Origin: Mycobacterium sp. GA-1285
GTDB lineage: Bacteria > Actinomycetota > Actinomycetes > Mycobacteriales > Mycobacteriaceae
Assembly (NCBI RefSeq): GCF_001499905.1
Contig: NZ_LQIS01000053.1
Coordinates: 62,001-126,000 of the forward strand
DNA length: 64,000 bases
Direction: 5' to 3'
The position numbers and the translations under genes are program-made. Positions 48,965 to 56,803 of the stretch are shown here, in pieces. Every line of letters starts with the position of its first letter. Positions within the stretch are counted from its first letter, which is position 1. The notes beneath the pieces are model-generated. The model searched no databases and was not told where the DNA came from. It saw only the letters and a list, made by a program, of their open reading frames with translations.

Positions 48965-50092
48965 CTATGCGCGCTGGCCCAGGACCAACGCCGTTTCACG
49001 GTGTAACCGGCCGAAGTTGTAGTACGCCGCACAGGCGCCCTCGGGGGACACCATGCACGTCCCGATCGGTGTCTCCGGTGTGCACGCGGTTCCGAAAACC
49101 TTGCACTCCCAGGGTTTGATGACGCCTTTGAGCACCTCGCCGCACTGACACGCTTTCGGGTCTGCCACTCGCACACCGGGCATCGCGAAGGTGCGCTCGG
49201 CGTCGAAGTCGGCGTAGTCGGGATGAATCCGCAGCGCGCTCTGTGAGATGAAACCCAGCCCACGCCATTCGAAATGCGGTCGCAACTCGAACGTCTGGGC
49301 CATCAGCTTCAGCGCCTGGGTGTTGCCCTCGGGACGGACCACCCGCGTGTACTGGTTCTCCACCTGGCAGCGGCCGTCGCGGATCTGCTGCAGTAGCATG
49401 TGCACCGATGCGAGAATGTCGAGTGGTTCGAATCCCGCTACCACCATGGGCTTTCCGTACACGTCGGGGACGAACCGGTATGGGCGCAACCCGACCACCG
49501 TCGAGACGTGTCCGGGTCCGAGGAACCCGGACAGCCTCAGGTCCGGAGACTCCAGAATCGCCTTGATCGGCGGAACGATCGTGACGTGGTTACAGAACAC
49601 GCTGAAGTTACTCACGCCCAACGCTTTCGCGCGCACGAGCGTCACAGCGGTGGACGGCGCTGTGGTCTCGAAGCCGACCGCGAAGAACACGACACGCCTG
49701 TCGGGGTTGTCGAGCGCGATCTTGAGCGCATCCAGCGGCGAGTAGACGAATCGTACGTCGGCGCCACGGGCCTTCGCCTCGATCAGATTGCCCCGCGATC
49801 CCGGAACTCGCATCATGTCGCCGAACGTCGTGAAGATGACGTCCGGCTGCTCGGCCAGCCACATCGCGTCATCGACGCGCCCCATCGGGATGACGCACAC
49901 TGGGCATCCGGGCCCGTGCACCAACTCGACCGTCTCCGGCAGTAGGTGCTCGATGCCGTGGCGGTAGATGGTGTGGGTGTGGCCGCCGCACACCTCCATG
50001 AACTTGAACTCGTCGTCACCGGCGAGGTCGGTGATCGATTTGACCAGCGCGCGTGCGGCGGCCGGGTCGCGGAATTCGTCGACGAATCTCAT
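48965..50092 (-). CDS. hypD: Hydrogenase formation protein HypD
   Basis: Iron-sulfur scaffold on which, with HypC, the Fe(CN)2CO unit of the [NiFe] site is built; 375 residues. Conserved motifs are all present: FMEVCGGHTHTIYRHGI near 31, GPGCPVCVIPMG near 60, and the C-terminal cluster region with ACQCGEVLKG, WECKVFG and GTCMVSPEGAC. It is the last gene of the hydrogenase operon, 10 bases after hypC1. Confidence 0.97.
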   Translation of the reverse strand: MRFVDEFRDPAAARALVKSITDLAGDDEFKFMEVCGGHTHTIYRHGIEHLLPETVELVHGPGCPVCVIPMGRVDDAMWLAEQPDVIFTTFGDMMRVPGSRGNLIEAKARGADVRFVYSPLDALKIALDNPDRRVVFFAVGFETTAPSTAVTLVRAKALGVSNFSVFCNHVTIVPPIKAILESPDLRLSGFLGPGHVSTVVGLRPYRFVPDVYGKPMVVAGFEPLDILASVHMLLQQIRDGRCQVENQYTRVVRPEGNTQALKLMAQTFELRPHFEWRGLGFISQSALRIHPDYADFDAERTFAMPGVRVADPKACQCGEVLKGVIKPWECKVFGTACTPETPIGTCMVSPEGACAAYYNFGRLHRETALVLGQRA

Positions 50093-50102
50093 GACTTGCC
50101 TC

Positions 50103-50375
50103 TCAAGCGATTTCGGACGAGTGGAACGCTTCGATCTCGGCGGCGTAGTCGGCGCCCATCTTCTGTACCTGGTCGAGGGTGAGAGTGGCCTCGCGTTCGT
50201 CGATCTTGGCCATCGCGAACCCGACGTGCACCAGGACCCAGTCGCCGACCTGCAGGTTGTCGTCGGTCAGCAGGCGCACGCTGATGGTCCGGCGGACGCC
50301 GTTGACGTCGACCGTGGCCAGCGACTGTTCGGCGTCGACGATGTCGACCACCTGACCGGGGATGCCGAGGCACAT
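50103..50375 (-). CDS. hypC: Hydrogenase maturation chaperone HypC (copy 1)
   Basis: A 90-residue chaperone that shuttles the Fe(CN)2CO group between HypD and the large-subunit precursor. The essential N-terminal Met-Cys is present (MCLGIPGQVV) and the small beta-barrel ends VGDWVLVHVGFAMAKID, with a helical tail. It lies between hypE and hypD. A second complete HypC gene lies next to hypF 5.5 kb away, and a HypC-like domain is fused to a SIS-like protein in between. Confidence 0.95.
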   Translation of the reverse strand: MCLGIPGQVVDIVDAEQSLATVDVNGVRRTISVRLLTDDNLQVGDWVLVHVGFAMAKIDEREATLTLDQVQKMGADYAAEIEAFHSSEIA

Positions 50376-50387
50376 GTCGGTCTCCTC

Positions 50388-51482
50388 TCAGCAGATCCGC
50401 GGCAGGGGGTCGCCGACGAGCATGTCGACTATTCGGCTGCCGCCGAAGGACGTTCGCAGCGCGACGATTCCGTGGGGTTCAGGGACGATCTCGCCGACCA
50501 CCGCCGCCTGCGCACCCTGCGGGTGGCCGCGCAACGCGGACACCGCCGACTCGGCTTCGTCGGCCGGCACGACGGCGACGAACTTGCCTTCGTTCGCCAC
50601 GTAGAGCGGATCGATGCCGAGCATGTCGCACGCCCCGAGCACCTGCGGCAGGACGGGCAGCTTCTCCTCGTCGAGGATCATCGCGAACGGCGCGTCCTTG
50701 ACGAGTTCGTTGGCCACGGTGCCCACGCCGCCGCGGGTCGCGTCGCGCATCCACCGGGTCGACGGTGCGGCGCTCAAGAGGAGTTCGACGAGTTCGTGTA
50801 TCGGCGCGGTGTCCGAGGCGATGTCAGCGTCGATGGCCAGGTCCCCGCGCGCCAGCATGACGGCCATTCCGTGCTCGCCGATCGTGCCCGACAGCACGAC
50901 TTTGTCGCCGGGCTGGACGCTTTCGCGGGACAGCCGCCTGCCGTCGGGAATCAGTCCCACGCCCGCGGTGCAGATGTAGACGCCGTCGGCGGCGCCCCTG
51001 CCGACGACCTTCGTGTCGCCGGTGACGATCTGCACGCCCGCGTTCGACGCGGCTTCGCCCATGTCCGCGACTATTTCGCGCAGTTCGGCGATTGGGAAAC
51101 CCTCCTCGATCACGAACGCCGCCGAGAGCCACTGGGGGCGGGCGCCGGAGACGGCCAGGTCGTTGATCGTTCCGTGCACTGCGACATGGCCGACGGAGCC
51201 GCCGGGAAAGCGCCTCGGCGACACCACATAGGAGTCGGTGGAGAAGGCCAGTCGTTCGCCAGACGGGATCTGCACCGTGGCCGCGTCACCGAGTTGCTCG
51301 AGTTCGTCGTTGCGGAAGGCCTCGAGGAACATCGCGTCGACGAGCGCCGCGGACGACTTGCCGCCCGCACCGTGCGCGAGCGTCACCACCTCGTCGAGCA
51401 ACCGGGGGCGTCGCTGACGGAATTTGTCGATCCGTTCCAGCACCCGGTCTTCGCGTTCGGACGCGCTCGCAGCTCGTGTCAT
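50388..51482 (-). CDS. hypE: Hydrogenase maturation protein HypE
   Basis: Dehydrates the C-terminal thiocarbamate (made with HypF) to a thiocyanate, source of the cyanide ligands; 364 residues, AIR-synthase fold. Visible are LAHGAGGKSSAALVD near 35, STDSYVVSPRRFPGG near 76, TGDTKVVGRG near 150 and the invariant C-terminus PRIC, whose Cys carries the cyanide. ATG 51482 overlaps the stop of the SIS gene (ATGA), so the longer upstream frame is not used. Confidence 0.96.
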   Translation of the reverse strand: MTRAASASEREDRVLERIDKFRQRRPRLLDEVVTLAHGAGGKSSAALVDAMFLEAFRNDELEQLGDAATVQIPSGERLAFSTDSYVVSPRRFPGGSVGHVAVHGTINDLAVSGARPQWLSAAFVIEEGFPIAELREIVADMGEAASNAGVQIVTGDTKVVGRGAADGVYICTAGVGLIPDGRRLSRESVQPGDKVVLSGTIGEHGMAVMLARGDLAIDADIASDTAPIHELVELLLSAAPSTRWMRDATRGGVGTVANELVKDAPFAMILDEEKLPVLPQVLGACDMLGIDPLYVANEGKFVAVVPADEAESAVSALRGHPQGAQAAVVGEIVPEPHGIVALRTSFGGSRIVDMLVGDPLPRIC

Positions 51483-52165
51483 GTGGAATGTGCTCCGTTC
51501 AGCGCGCGGGCGGAGTGGGTGTGCAGCTGTCCCTGGACCACCGTCCAGAGTCGGTAGCCGAGCATCGCGTGGCTCTCCTGGATGCGGTGGATGCTCTGCG
51601 AGTGGACGGTGAAACAGAAGTCGAGGTCGTCGGCGGCCGCCATCCGCCCGCCGTCGTGGCCGGAGAAGCCCACTGTCAGCAGGCCTCGTCGATTCGCTTC
51701 GGTGATGGCGGTCATCAGGTCGTCGGAGTTGCCGGACGTGGACAGCGCGATCGCGACGTCGCGGTCGCGGGCGTGGGCGATTATCTGCCGTTTGAAGATC
51801 AGCTCGAACCCGACGTCGTTGCCGAGCGCGGTCACCACGGCGTTGTCGGCGGCAAGCGACCATGCGGCGACTGGCCTTCCGCGTGCCGGTCGGCTGAACA
51901 GCGAGGCCAACGTCGCGGCGTCGGTGGAACTCCCGCCGTTGCCGAAGGTGTACAACCGACCGCCGCAGCGGAATCGCTCGGCCATCTGTGTTCCGGCCGC
52001 GGTCAACGCGGCACCGTACTCTTCAAGCGATTCCCGTTGCAGCCGAGCGCTTTCGGCCGCCTTACCGCGGGCCGACGCCGCGAGATCGTCGAGCAGGCTC
52101 GCGGCGTCGGTCTCCTCTGACTCGATGAACGGGTACAGGAAGCCGGTGGCATCGGAGTCGGTCAT
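51479..52165 (-). CDS. SIS-domain protein (phosphoheptose isomerase-like) in hydrogenase operon
   Basis: A 228-residue sugar-isomerase-fold protein. The GmhA-like signature is strong: GGRLYTFGNGGSSTDAATLA near 68, then LSTSGNSDDLMTAITEANRRGL near 140 and a VHSQSIHRIQESHAMLGYRLW segment with catalytic-site His/Glu. It could isomerise a sugar phosphate, but it is embedded between hydrogenase maturation genes with four-base overlaps on both sides, suggesting a role in cofactor assembly or regulation. GmhA-like genes recur in actinobacterial group 1h clusters, from memory. Confidence 0.8.
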   Translation of the reverse strand: MTDSDATGFLYPFIESEETDAASLLDDLAASARGKAAESARLQRESLEEYGAALTAAGTQMAERFRCGGRLYTFGNGGSSTDAATLASLFSRPARGRPVAAWSLAADNAVVTALGNDVGFELIFKRQIIAHARDRDVAIALSTSGNSDDLMTAITEANRRGLLTVGFSGHDGGRMAAADDLDFCFTVHSQSIHRIQESHAMLGYRLWTVVQGQLHTHSARALNGAHST

Positions 52166-52890
52166 CGGCGCACCTCCTCGGGCTCGACGCGCGAGATCGC
52201 CGCGCCGGCGTGCAGCAGAACGAGGTCGTCGACCGCGACGTCACCGATCAGCGTGACGTCGACCCACTCCTCACCGTCGGCAGTGCGTACCAGCGCCGAG
52301 TTCGTCGCCTCGACCGGTTCGACGAGCACCTCGCCGATCCGCCCTTCGTCGCTGCACGTCACGCAGACGGCCCCCGGCTGCACCGGCTTGAGCAGACCTG
52401 GATGCTCGAAGCAGACGTGGGTCAGTTCCCACAACAGGTGATACAGCAGCACGAACGCTCCGGTGGCGGGCACCATCGGGTCATCGGTGTCTATCCAGAG
52501 GATATGGTTCGCCGCCCCCGCCGGCGGACGCGGTCCGGACCCGATCCACAACGTCAGAACGCCCCATGCGCGGGCGCGCCGCATGGCGTCGACGACCGAC
52601 GGTTCGTCCGCCGATGCCACCGCGACCAGCAGATCACCGGGCCGGCTGGCCACCCGCGCCTGCGCGACCGGATCCGGGTCGACGAGGGCGACCGAGGGGA
52701 GTGCCCGCTTGCCCATGATCACCGGATGCACGAACTCGACGGCGATGTGATGCGCGTGCGGTTCCCATTGCGGCGAGATCACCCACAGGGTCGCGCCGTC
52801 GTTGAACCGGCTGGCCAGATCCAGCGCGGCGGCGGCCAGGTCGGCGGACAGTTCGTCGCCGACAAACGGGCGTTCAGCGGTGGTCATCAC
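52162..52890 (-). CDS. SIS-like / HypC-like fusion protein
   Basis: A 242-residue two-domain protein. Residues 10-160 resemble a degenerate SIS domain (FNDGATLWVISPQWEPHAHHIAVEF; GDLLVAVASADEPSVVDAMRRARAWGV). Residues 172-235 align with HypC: AVCVTCSDEGRIGEVLVE, then WVDVTLIGDVAVDDLVLLHAGAAISRVE. In true HypC the key Cys follows Met-1; here it would be internal (C176 or C179), so standard Fe(CN)2CO transfer chemistry would need to differ. It overlaps its neighbours by four bases on both sides. Function inferred only as hydrogenase maturation. Confidence 0.75.
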   Translation of the reverse strand: MMTTAERPFVGDELSADLAAAALDLASRFNDGATLWVISPQWEPHAHHIAVEFVHPVIMGKRALPSVALVDPDPVAQARVASRPGDLLVAVASADEPSVVDAMRRARAWGVLTLWIGSGPRPPAGAANHILWIDTDDPMVPATGAFVLLYHLLWELTHVCFEHPGLLKPVQPGAVCVTCSDEGRIGEVLVEPVEATNSALVRTADGEEWVDVTLIGDVAVDDLVLLHAGAAISRVEPEEVRR

Positions 52891-53603
52891 GTTTTCCCCT
52901 GTCCGAGAACGGCGTTCACAACCTCGAGTGTGGCCCGCGTGGCGGCTTCGAGGTCGGTGGCCTCCTCATCGGTCAGTATTCCGCAGATCCAGTCCCAGTG
53001 GGCGGAGACGACCGCCCCGGGCCGCGGCGCGGGAGCCAGCGCCAGGTCGCCTCGCCTCCAGACGATCCGCTCGGGGCGCGGGTCGCCGAGCTCCAGTCGG
53101 CCGTCCTCGTATCGCAGCGGCCGAGAGATGATCTCGGCCTGATCGCCGGTGACGGACAAGACGTTGCCCCACCTGATGCGGCAGGCCTGCATGACGCCGA
53201 CGGCGGTGCCAGGGTCGCGGCCCAGGAACTTCACCCAGGGGTAGACGACGAAGACGTGAAAGCTGTGATGCGCCACGATGTCGGAGGTGGGAGAAATCGT
53301 GTCGAGCATTCCGGTGACCTGACCGGTGAACGACGCGCGCAACCGTGCCAGCAGGTGATCGGGGTCCACCTTGGACAGCGCCCGTCCGCCGATCCAGTAG
53401 CTCCGGACCACCTCGTCGTCAAGGGCGTCGGATGCGCCGACTGCCTCGGCGATGACGGTCAGATAAGGCCAGGCCCCGTCGAATTCGCGTGCGTGCGAGG
53501 CAAGCCCGGAGGCGCCACCACCGTCGGCCGGCCCGCAGTAGCCGAGTTCGTTCGGCGGGTAGGCATAGCGGCCGAACACCGTACGATCGTCCGTGCCGGT
53601 CAT
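52887..53603 (-). CDS. Uncharacterised hydrogenase-cluster protein (DUF6390-like)
   Basis: A 238-residue soluble protein between hypF and the SIS–HypC fusion. The N-terminus GRYAYPPNELGYCGP and a conserved WPYLTVIAEAVG segment match, as I recall, the DUF6390 family seen in actinobacterial hydrogenase loci. HHSFHVFVVYPWVKFLG near 125 and GDQAEIISRPLRYEDG near 167 are other distinctive blocks. No cofactor motif is evident. ATG 53603 overlaps the hypF stop (ATGA). Function unknown. Confidence 0.75.
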   Translation of the reverse strand: MTGTDDRTVFGRYAYPPNELGYCGPADGGGASGLASHAREFDGAWPYLTVIAEAVGASDALDDEVVRSYWIGGRALSKVDPDHLLARLRASFTGQVTGMLDTISPTSDIVAHHSFHVFVVYPWVKFLGRDPGTAVGVMQACRIRWGNVLSVTGDQAEIISRPLRYEDGRLELGDPRPERIVWRRGDLALAPAPRPGAVVSAHWDWICGILTDEEATDLEAATRATLEVVNAVLGQGKT

Positions 53604-55915
53604 GATGCGTTCCCCACGAGCAACTGGCCGAGCGCGATACCGCCGTCGTTGGGCGGCACGATGCGATGGGTCATCGCGTCGATGCCCCTGTAGTGTAGCC
53701 CCTCCATGGTCAACTCGAGGAGCAGCGCGTTCTGGAACACACCCCCGGACAAGGCCACGGGCCGTGACGGGTCGGCGTGCGCGCATGCGAGGTCGACGAC
53801 CAGGTCGGCGACCGCGCGATGGAACCGGGCGCCGATGACGGACGGCGGGACGCCCGCACGAAGGTCGGCGGCGATGGCGTGCAGTACGGGGGCAGGATCG
53901 ATCACGGCCGTCGAGCCGGATGCGTCGAGTTCAAATGCGTAAGCGCCTGTGCCGCAGACGGTGCCGCGGGATATGCCCTCCAGCTCGATGGCGGCCTGTG
54001 CTTCGTAGGCCACGACGTGCCGCACTCCGGCGAGCGAGGACACCGCGTCGAACAACCGGCCCATGCTGGAAGTCGGCGCGCAGCCGAAACCGGTCTCGAG
54101 TTGTCGGGTGAGCGCGTGACGCTCGTCGGGCGGGCAGGCCGATACGGAGGGCAGTTCGGGAGCCCACGCGATCCCCGCCGACCGCAGATGAGCCAGGGCC
54201 ATCCGGTAGGGGCGCAGGACGCTGACGTCACCGCCGGGGAGGGGCACGTACTTCAGGTGGGCAAGCCGTTGGTAACCCTTGTAACTGGCCAGCATCACCT
54301 CACCACCCCACACCGCTCCGTCGGGCCCGTAACCCGTCCCGTCGAACGCGAATCCGAGCACCTGCGTGGCTCCGTCGAGGCCGTGTTCGGCCATCACCGC
54401 GGCGATGTGTGCGTGATGGTGCTGGACGAGCATGACCGGCCGGCCCGCCGCGTTGCGCCCGGCCCACTCGGTGGACCGGTACAGCGGATGCGCGTCGGCG
54501 ACCATCACTTCCGGCGTGACGGACGTCAACTCCTGCAGGTGCCGTTGCGCGGAATCGAACGCCGAAAGCGTCGCCAGATCGTCCATGTCTCCGATGTGCT
54601 GGCTCAGCCACGCGTACCGGCCGTCCGCGACCGCCATCGTGTTCTTCAGGTCGGCGCCCACCGCGAGCGAGGGTGGTACCGGCGTCGGCAACGCGACCGG
54701 CATTGGGGCATAACCACGCGACCGGCGGATCGGCAATTCCACGGCGACGGCCCGATTGTCGTCGCCGCCGAGGGTGATCACCCGGATCACGGAGTCGTCG
54801 CATGGCACCAGGATCTCGCGGTCATGCATGAGCCAACCGTCGACGATGCGCGAAAGGCGTTCCAGCGCAGTGGTATCGGTGAAGCAGATCGGCTCGCCGG
54901 CAAGGTTGGCCGACGTCATCACCAACGCAGTCGGTCCGGGTTCGTCGCCCGGCAACCCGAACAGCAGCGTGTGCAGCGGGGTGTAGGCCAGCAGAACGCC
55001 CAGGTCGGGGTTGTGCGGTGCGACGGCATCGGCGACCAGGGCGTCGTCGCGCCGCGGCATCAACACGATGGGGCGTTGCGGTCCGGTCAGCAACCGCGCC
55101 GACGGTGCATCGATCTCGACCAAGCCGTGGGCGGTCGCGAGGTCCGGTGTCATCACCGCGAACGGTTTGTCGCCGCGGCACTTCCTGGCCCGCAACTCGG
55201 CGACCGCGCGTTCGTCGGCCGCGTCGCAGGCCAGGTGGTAGCCACCGATGCCCTTGACCGCGAGGATGCCGCCCTCGGCGAGCAATCCGCGTGCGCGCGT
55301 CAGTGCGGTTTCGCCCGTCGTGGTGACGCCCGCCCGGTCGCGGAACGTCAATCTCGGGCCGCAGTCGGGGCAGCAGATGGGTTGGGCGTGAAATCGTCGG
55401 TCGGCGGGATCGTGGTATTCGCGCGCGCAGGCTTGACACATGTCGAAGGCCGCCATGGTCGTGGCGTTCCGGTCGTAGGGCAGCGAGGCGATGATGGTGA
55501 AGCGCGGTCCGCAGTTGGTGCAGTTGATGAACGCATGACGGAAGCGTCGGTTGCGCGCGTCACGTTGTTCGGCTGCGCAGTCGGCGCACATGGCGACGTC
55601 GGGTGAGGTCAGCGTGCGGCCACCGTCGGTGCGCGAGGTGTCGGCGATGACGAACCCCGTCCCGCCCGTGACCGGAAGCTCCTCTGTCTCGAGGCCTTCG
55701 ATCACCGCCAGCGGCGGTGGACGGTCACGAAGCCGGCGAAGGAAGGTCTCTACGTCGGCCGTTTCGCCCTCGACGTCGATGAGCGCGCCCGCACTGTCGT
55801 TGCGGACGCTTCCGGTGAGCCCCAGCGCCGCCGCCGTCGTGTACACGAAGGGGCGGAAGCCGACTCCCTGGACCACTCCGCGGACGCGGACACGCAGCCG
55901 GCGACGCGTGATCAC
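53600..55915 (-). CDS. hypF: Carbamoyltransferase HypF
   Basis: Makes carbamoyl-adenylate from carbamoyl phosphate and transfers the carbamoyl group to HypE; 771 residues. Domains in order: acylphosphatase (VRGVVQGVGFRPFVY, residues 1-90), two C4 zinc fingers (CADCAAEQ…CTNCGPRF and CQACAREY…CCPDCGPRL, about 107-195), YrdC-like (about 200-380) and Kae1-like (VQHHHAHIAAVMAEHG near 490; SGGVFQN near 735). Complete and of normal length. Its start overlaps the stop of hypC2. Confidence 0.97.
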   Translation of the reverse strand: MITRRRLRVRVRGVVQGVGFRPFVYTTAAALGLTGSVRNDSAGALIDVEGETADVETFLRRLRDRPPPLAVIEGLETEELPVTGGTGFVIADTSRTDGGRTLTSPDVAMCADCAAEQRDARNRRFRHAFINCTNCGPRFTIIASLPYDRNATTMAAFDMCQACAREYHDPADRRFHAQPICCPDCGPRLTFRDRAGVTTTGETALTRARGLLAEGGILAVKGIGGYHLACDAADERAVAELRARKCRGDKPFAVMTPDLATAHGLVEIDAPSARLLTGPQRPIVLMPRRDDALVADAVAPHNPDLGVLLAYTPLHTLLFGLPGDEPGPTALVMTSANLAGEPICFTDTTALERLSRIVDGWLMHDREILVPCDDSVIRVITLGGDDNRAVAVELPIRRSRGYAPMPVALPTPVPPSLAVGADLKNTMAVADGRYAWLSQHIGDMDDLATLSAFDSAQRHLQELTSVTPEVMVADAHPLYRSTEWAGRNAAGRPVMLVQHHHAHIAAVMAEHGLDGATQVLGFAFDGTGYGPDGAVWGGEVMLASYKGYQRLAHLKYVPLPGGDVSVLRPYRMALAHLRSAGIAWAPELPSVSACPPDERHALTRQLETGFGCAPTSSMGRLFDAVSSLAGVRHVVAYEAQAAIELEGISRGTVCGTGAYAFELDASGSTAVIDPAPVLHAIAADLRAGVPPSVIGARFHRAVADLVVDLACAHADPSRPVALSGGVFQNALLLELTMEGLHYRGIDAMTHRIVPPNDGGIALGQLLVGNAS

Positions 55916-56175
55916 GGCGAATCCTCCATACCCGCGGCTATTTCGCCCCTGCCCATCAACTGCAGGCCCGTGAGAGCGGCGTCGGCCCCGGCCTTGTCGG
56001 TTTTCTCCACGACGAAGCCCATGTGGATGATGACCCAGTCGCCCGGTGCGAAGGTCTCCTCGGGCAGCATGCCGACGTTGACCTTGCGGTGCTCACCCGC
56101 GACGTCGACGAGGGCCAGCTGGTCGCCGAAACCCTCCAGCATCGTCACGACCTGCCCCGGTATCCCCAGACACAT
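55912..56175 (-). CDS. hypC: Hydrogenase maturation chaperone HypC (copy 2)
   Basis: An 87-residue second HypC, with MCLGIPGQVV at the N-terminus and PGDWVIIHMGFVVEKTDK in the barrel. It is clearly diverged from copy 1 after the first ten residues. In bacteria with two HypC-like proteins one often serves HypD and the other the large subunit; such division here is inference. It overlaps hypF by four bases and follows the protease gene by three. Confidence 0.93.
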   Translation of the reverse strand: MCLGIPGQVVTMLEGFGDQLALVDVAGEHRKVNVGMLPEETFAPGDWVIIHMGFVVEKTDKAGADAALTGLQLMGRGEIAAGMEDSP

Positions 56176-56178
56176 CGT

Positions 56179-56667
56179 TCAGCCCTCCGCCACCGAGACG
56201 CCGGTCAGCAGCCCGGCGACCACCTCGCCGATCATCCGCACCGCATCCGGTACGGCCGCCGCGACGGCGTCCGACAACCCGATCCCCTCGTCGACGTTGT
56301 CGACCTCGCACGCGATCACCACGGTGTAGGGCGGAGTGCCGCCGAGGGCGTCGAGGCTGGCGAACACCGCCGCGGGATCCATTGCGTGCGCATCGAGACC
56401 CGTTGCAGCCCAGGCGTTCTCGATGTCGGCCTCGAACGCGTGGAGCGTGCCCGGTGCCCCGCGACCGGGGATCGCATCGACGAGGACCAGGGCGTCACAG
56501 CCGTCGAGCAGATCGTAGGCGAGGTGCATGCCGCCGATCCCGTAGTCCCTGACCTCGACGTGCGGTCCGGAGAGGTCGGCAGGCACGCGGCGCAGCACCT
56601 CGGGGCCGAAGCCGTCGTCCCCGAGGAAGATGTTGCCGAGCCCGGCTACCAGGATTCGAGTGATCAG
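56179..56667 (-). CDS. Hydrogenase maturation endopeptidase (HyaD/HybD family), non-canonical start
   Basis: Nickel-dependent protease that trims the C-terminus of the large subunit once Ni is in place; about 162 residues. Conserved motifs: ILVAGLGNIFLGDDGFGPEV (N-terminus, with the first Ni ligand), LVLVDAIPGRG and LDAHAMD (other ligands). This N-terminus lies upstream of the only normal in-frame start (GTG 56598). Between the previous in-frame stop and the motif there is no ATG, GTG or TTG; CTG 56667, with GAGG four bases before it, is the best candidate. Confidence 0.8.
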   Translation of the reverse strand: MITRILVAGLGNIFLGDDGFGPEVLRRVPADLSGPHVEVRDYGIGGMHLAYDLLDGCDALVLVDAIPGRGAPGTLHAFEADIENAWAATGLDAHAMDPAAVFASLDALGGTPPYTVVIACEVDNVDEGIGLSDAVAAAVPDAVRMIGEVVAGLLTGVSVAEG

Positions 56668-56683
56668 GACACCTCGTTCACGG

Positions 56684-56803
56684 TCACATCCGACGCATTC
56701 TCATGTAGCGCCGCGCATCCGGTACCGAGCGGATGCCCACCGCCGCCGCCGCCACGGCCACGACCGCCACGACTCCTACCGCGATCCAGCCAATCACTTC
56801 CAT
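56684..56803 (-). CDS. 39-residue single-pass membrane peptide (DUF6893-like)
   Basis: A very small gene with GAAGGGAG at good spacing before ATG 56803 and stop at 56686-56684. It encodes a hydrophobic helix (about residues 3-22: VIGWIAVGVVAVVAVAAAAV) followed by a short basic tail, SVPDARRYMRMRRM. This fits, as I recall, the DUF6893 family of small proteins found in actinobacterial hydrogenase loci. It overlaps the 444-residue gene by 10 bases and precedes the protease by 16. A membrane anchor or adaptor role is inference. Confidence 0.7.
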   Translation of the reverse strand: MEVIGWIAVGVVAVVAVAAAAVGIRSVPDARRYMRMRRM

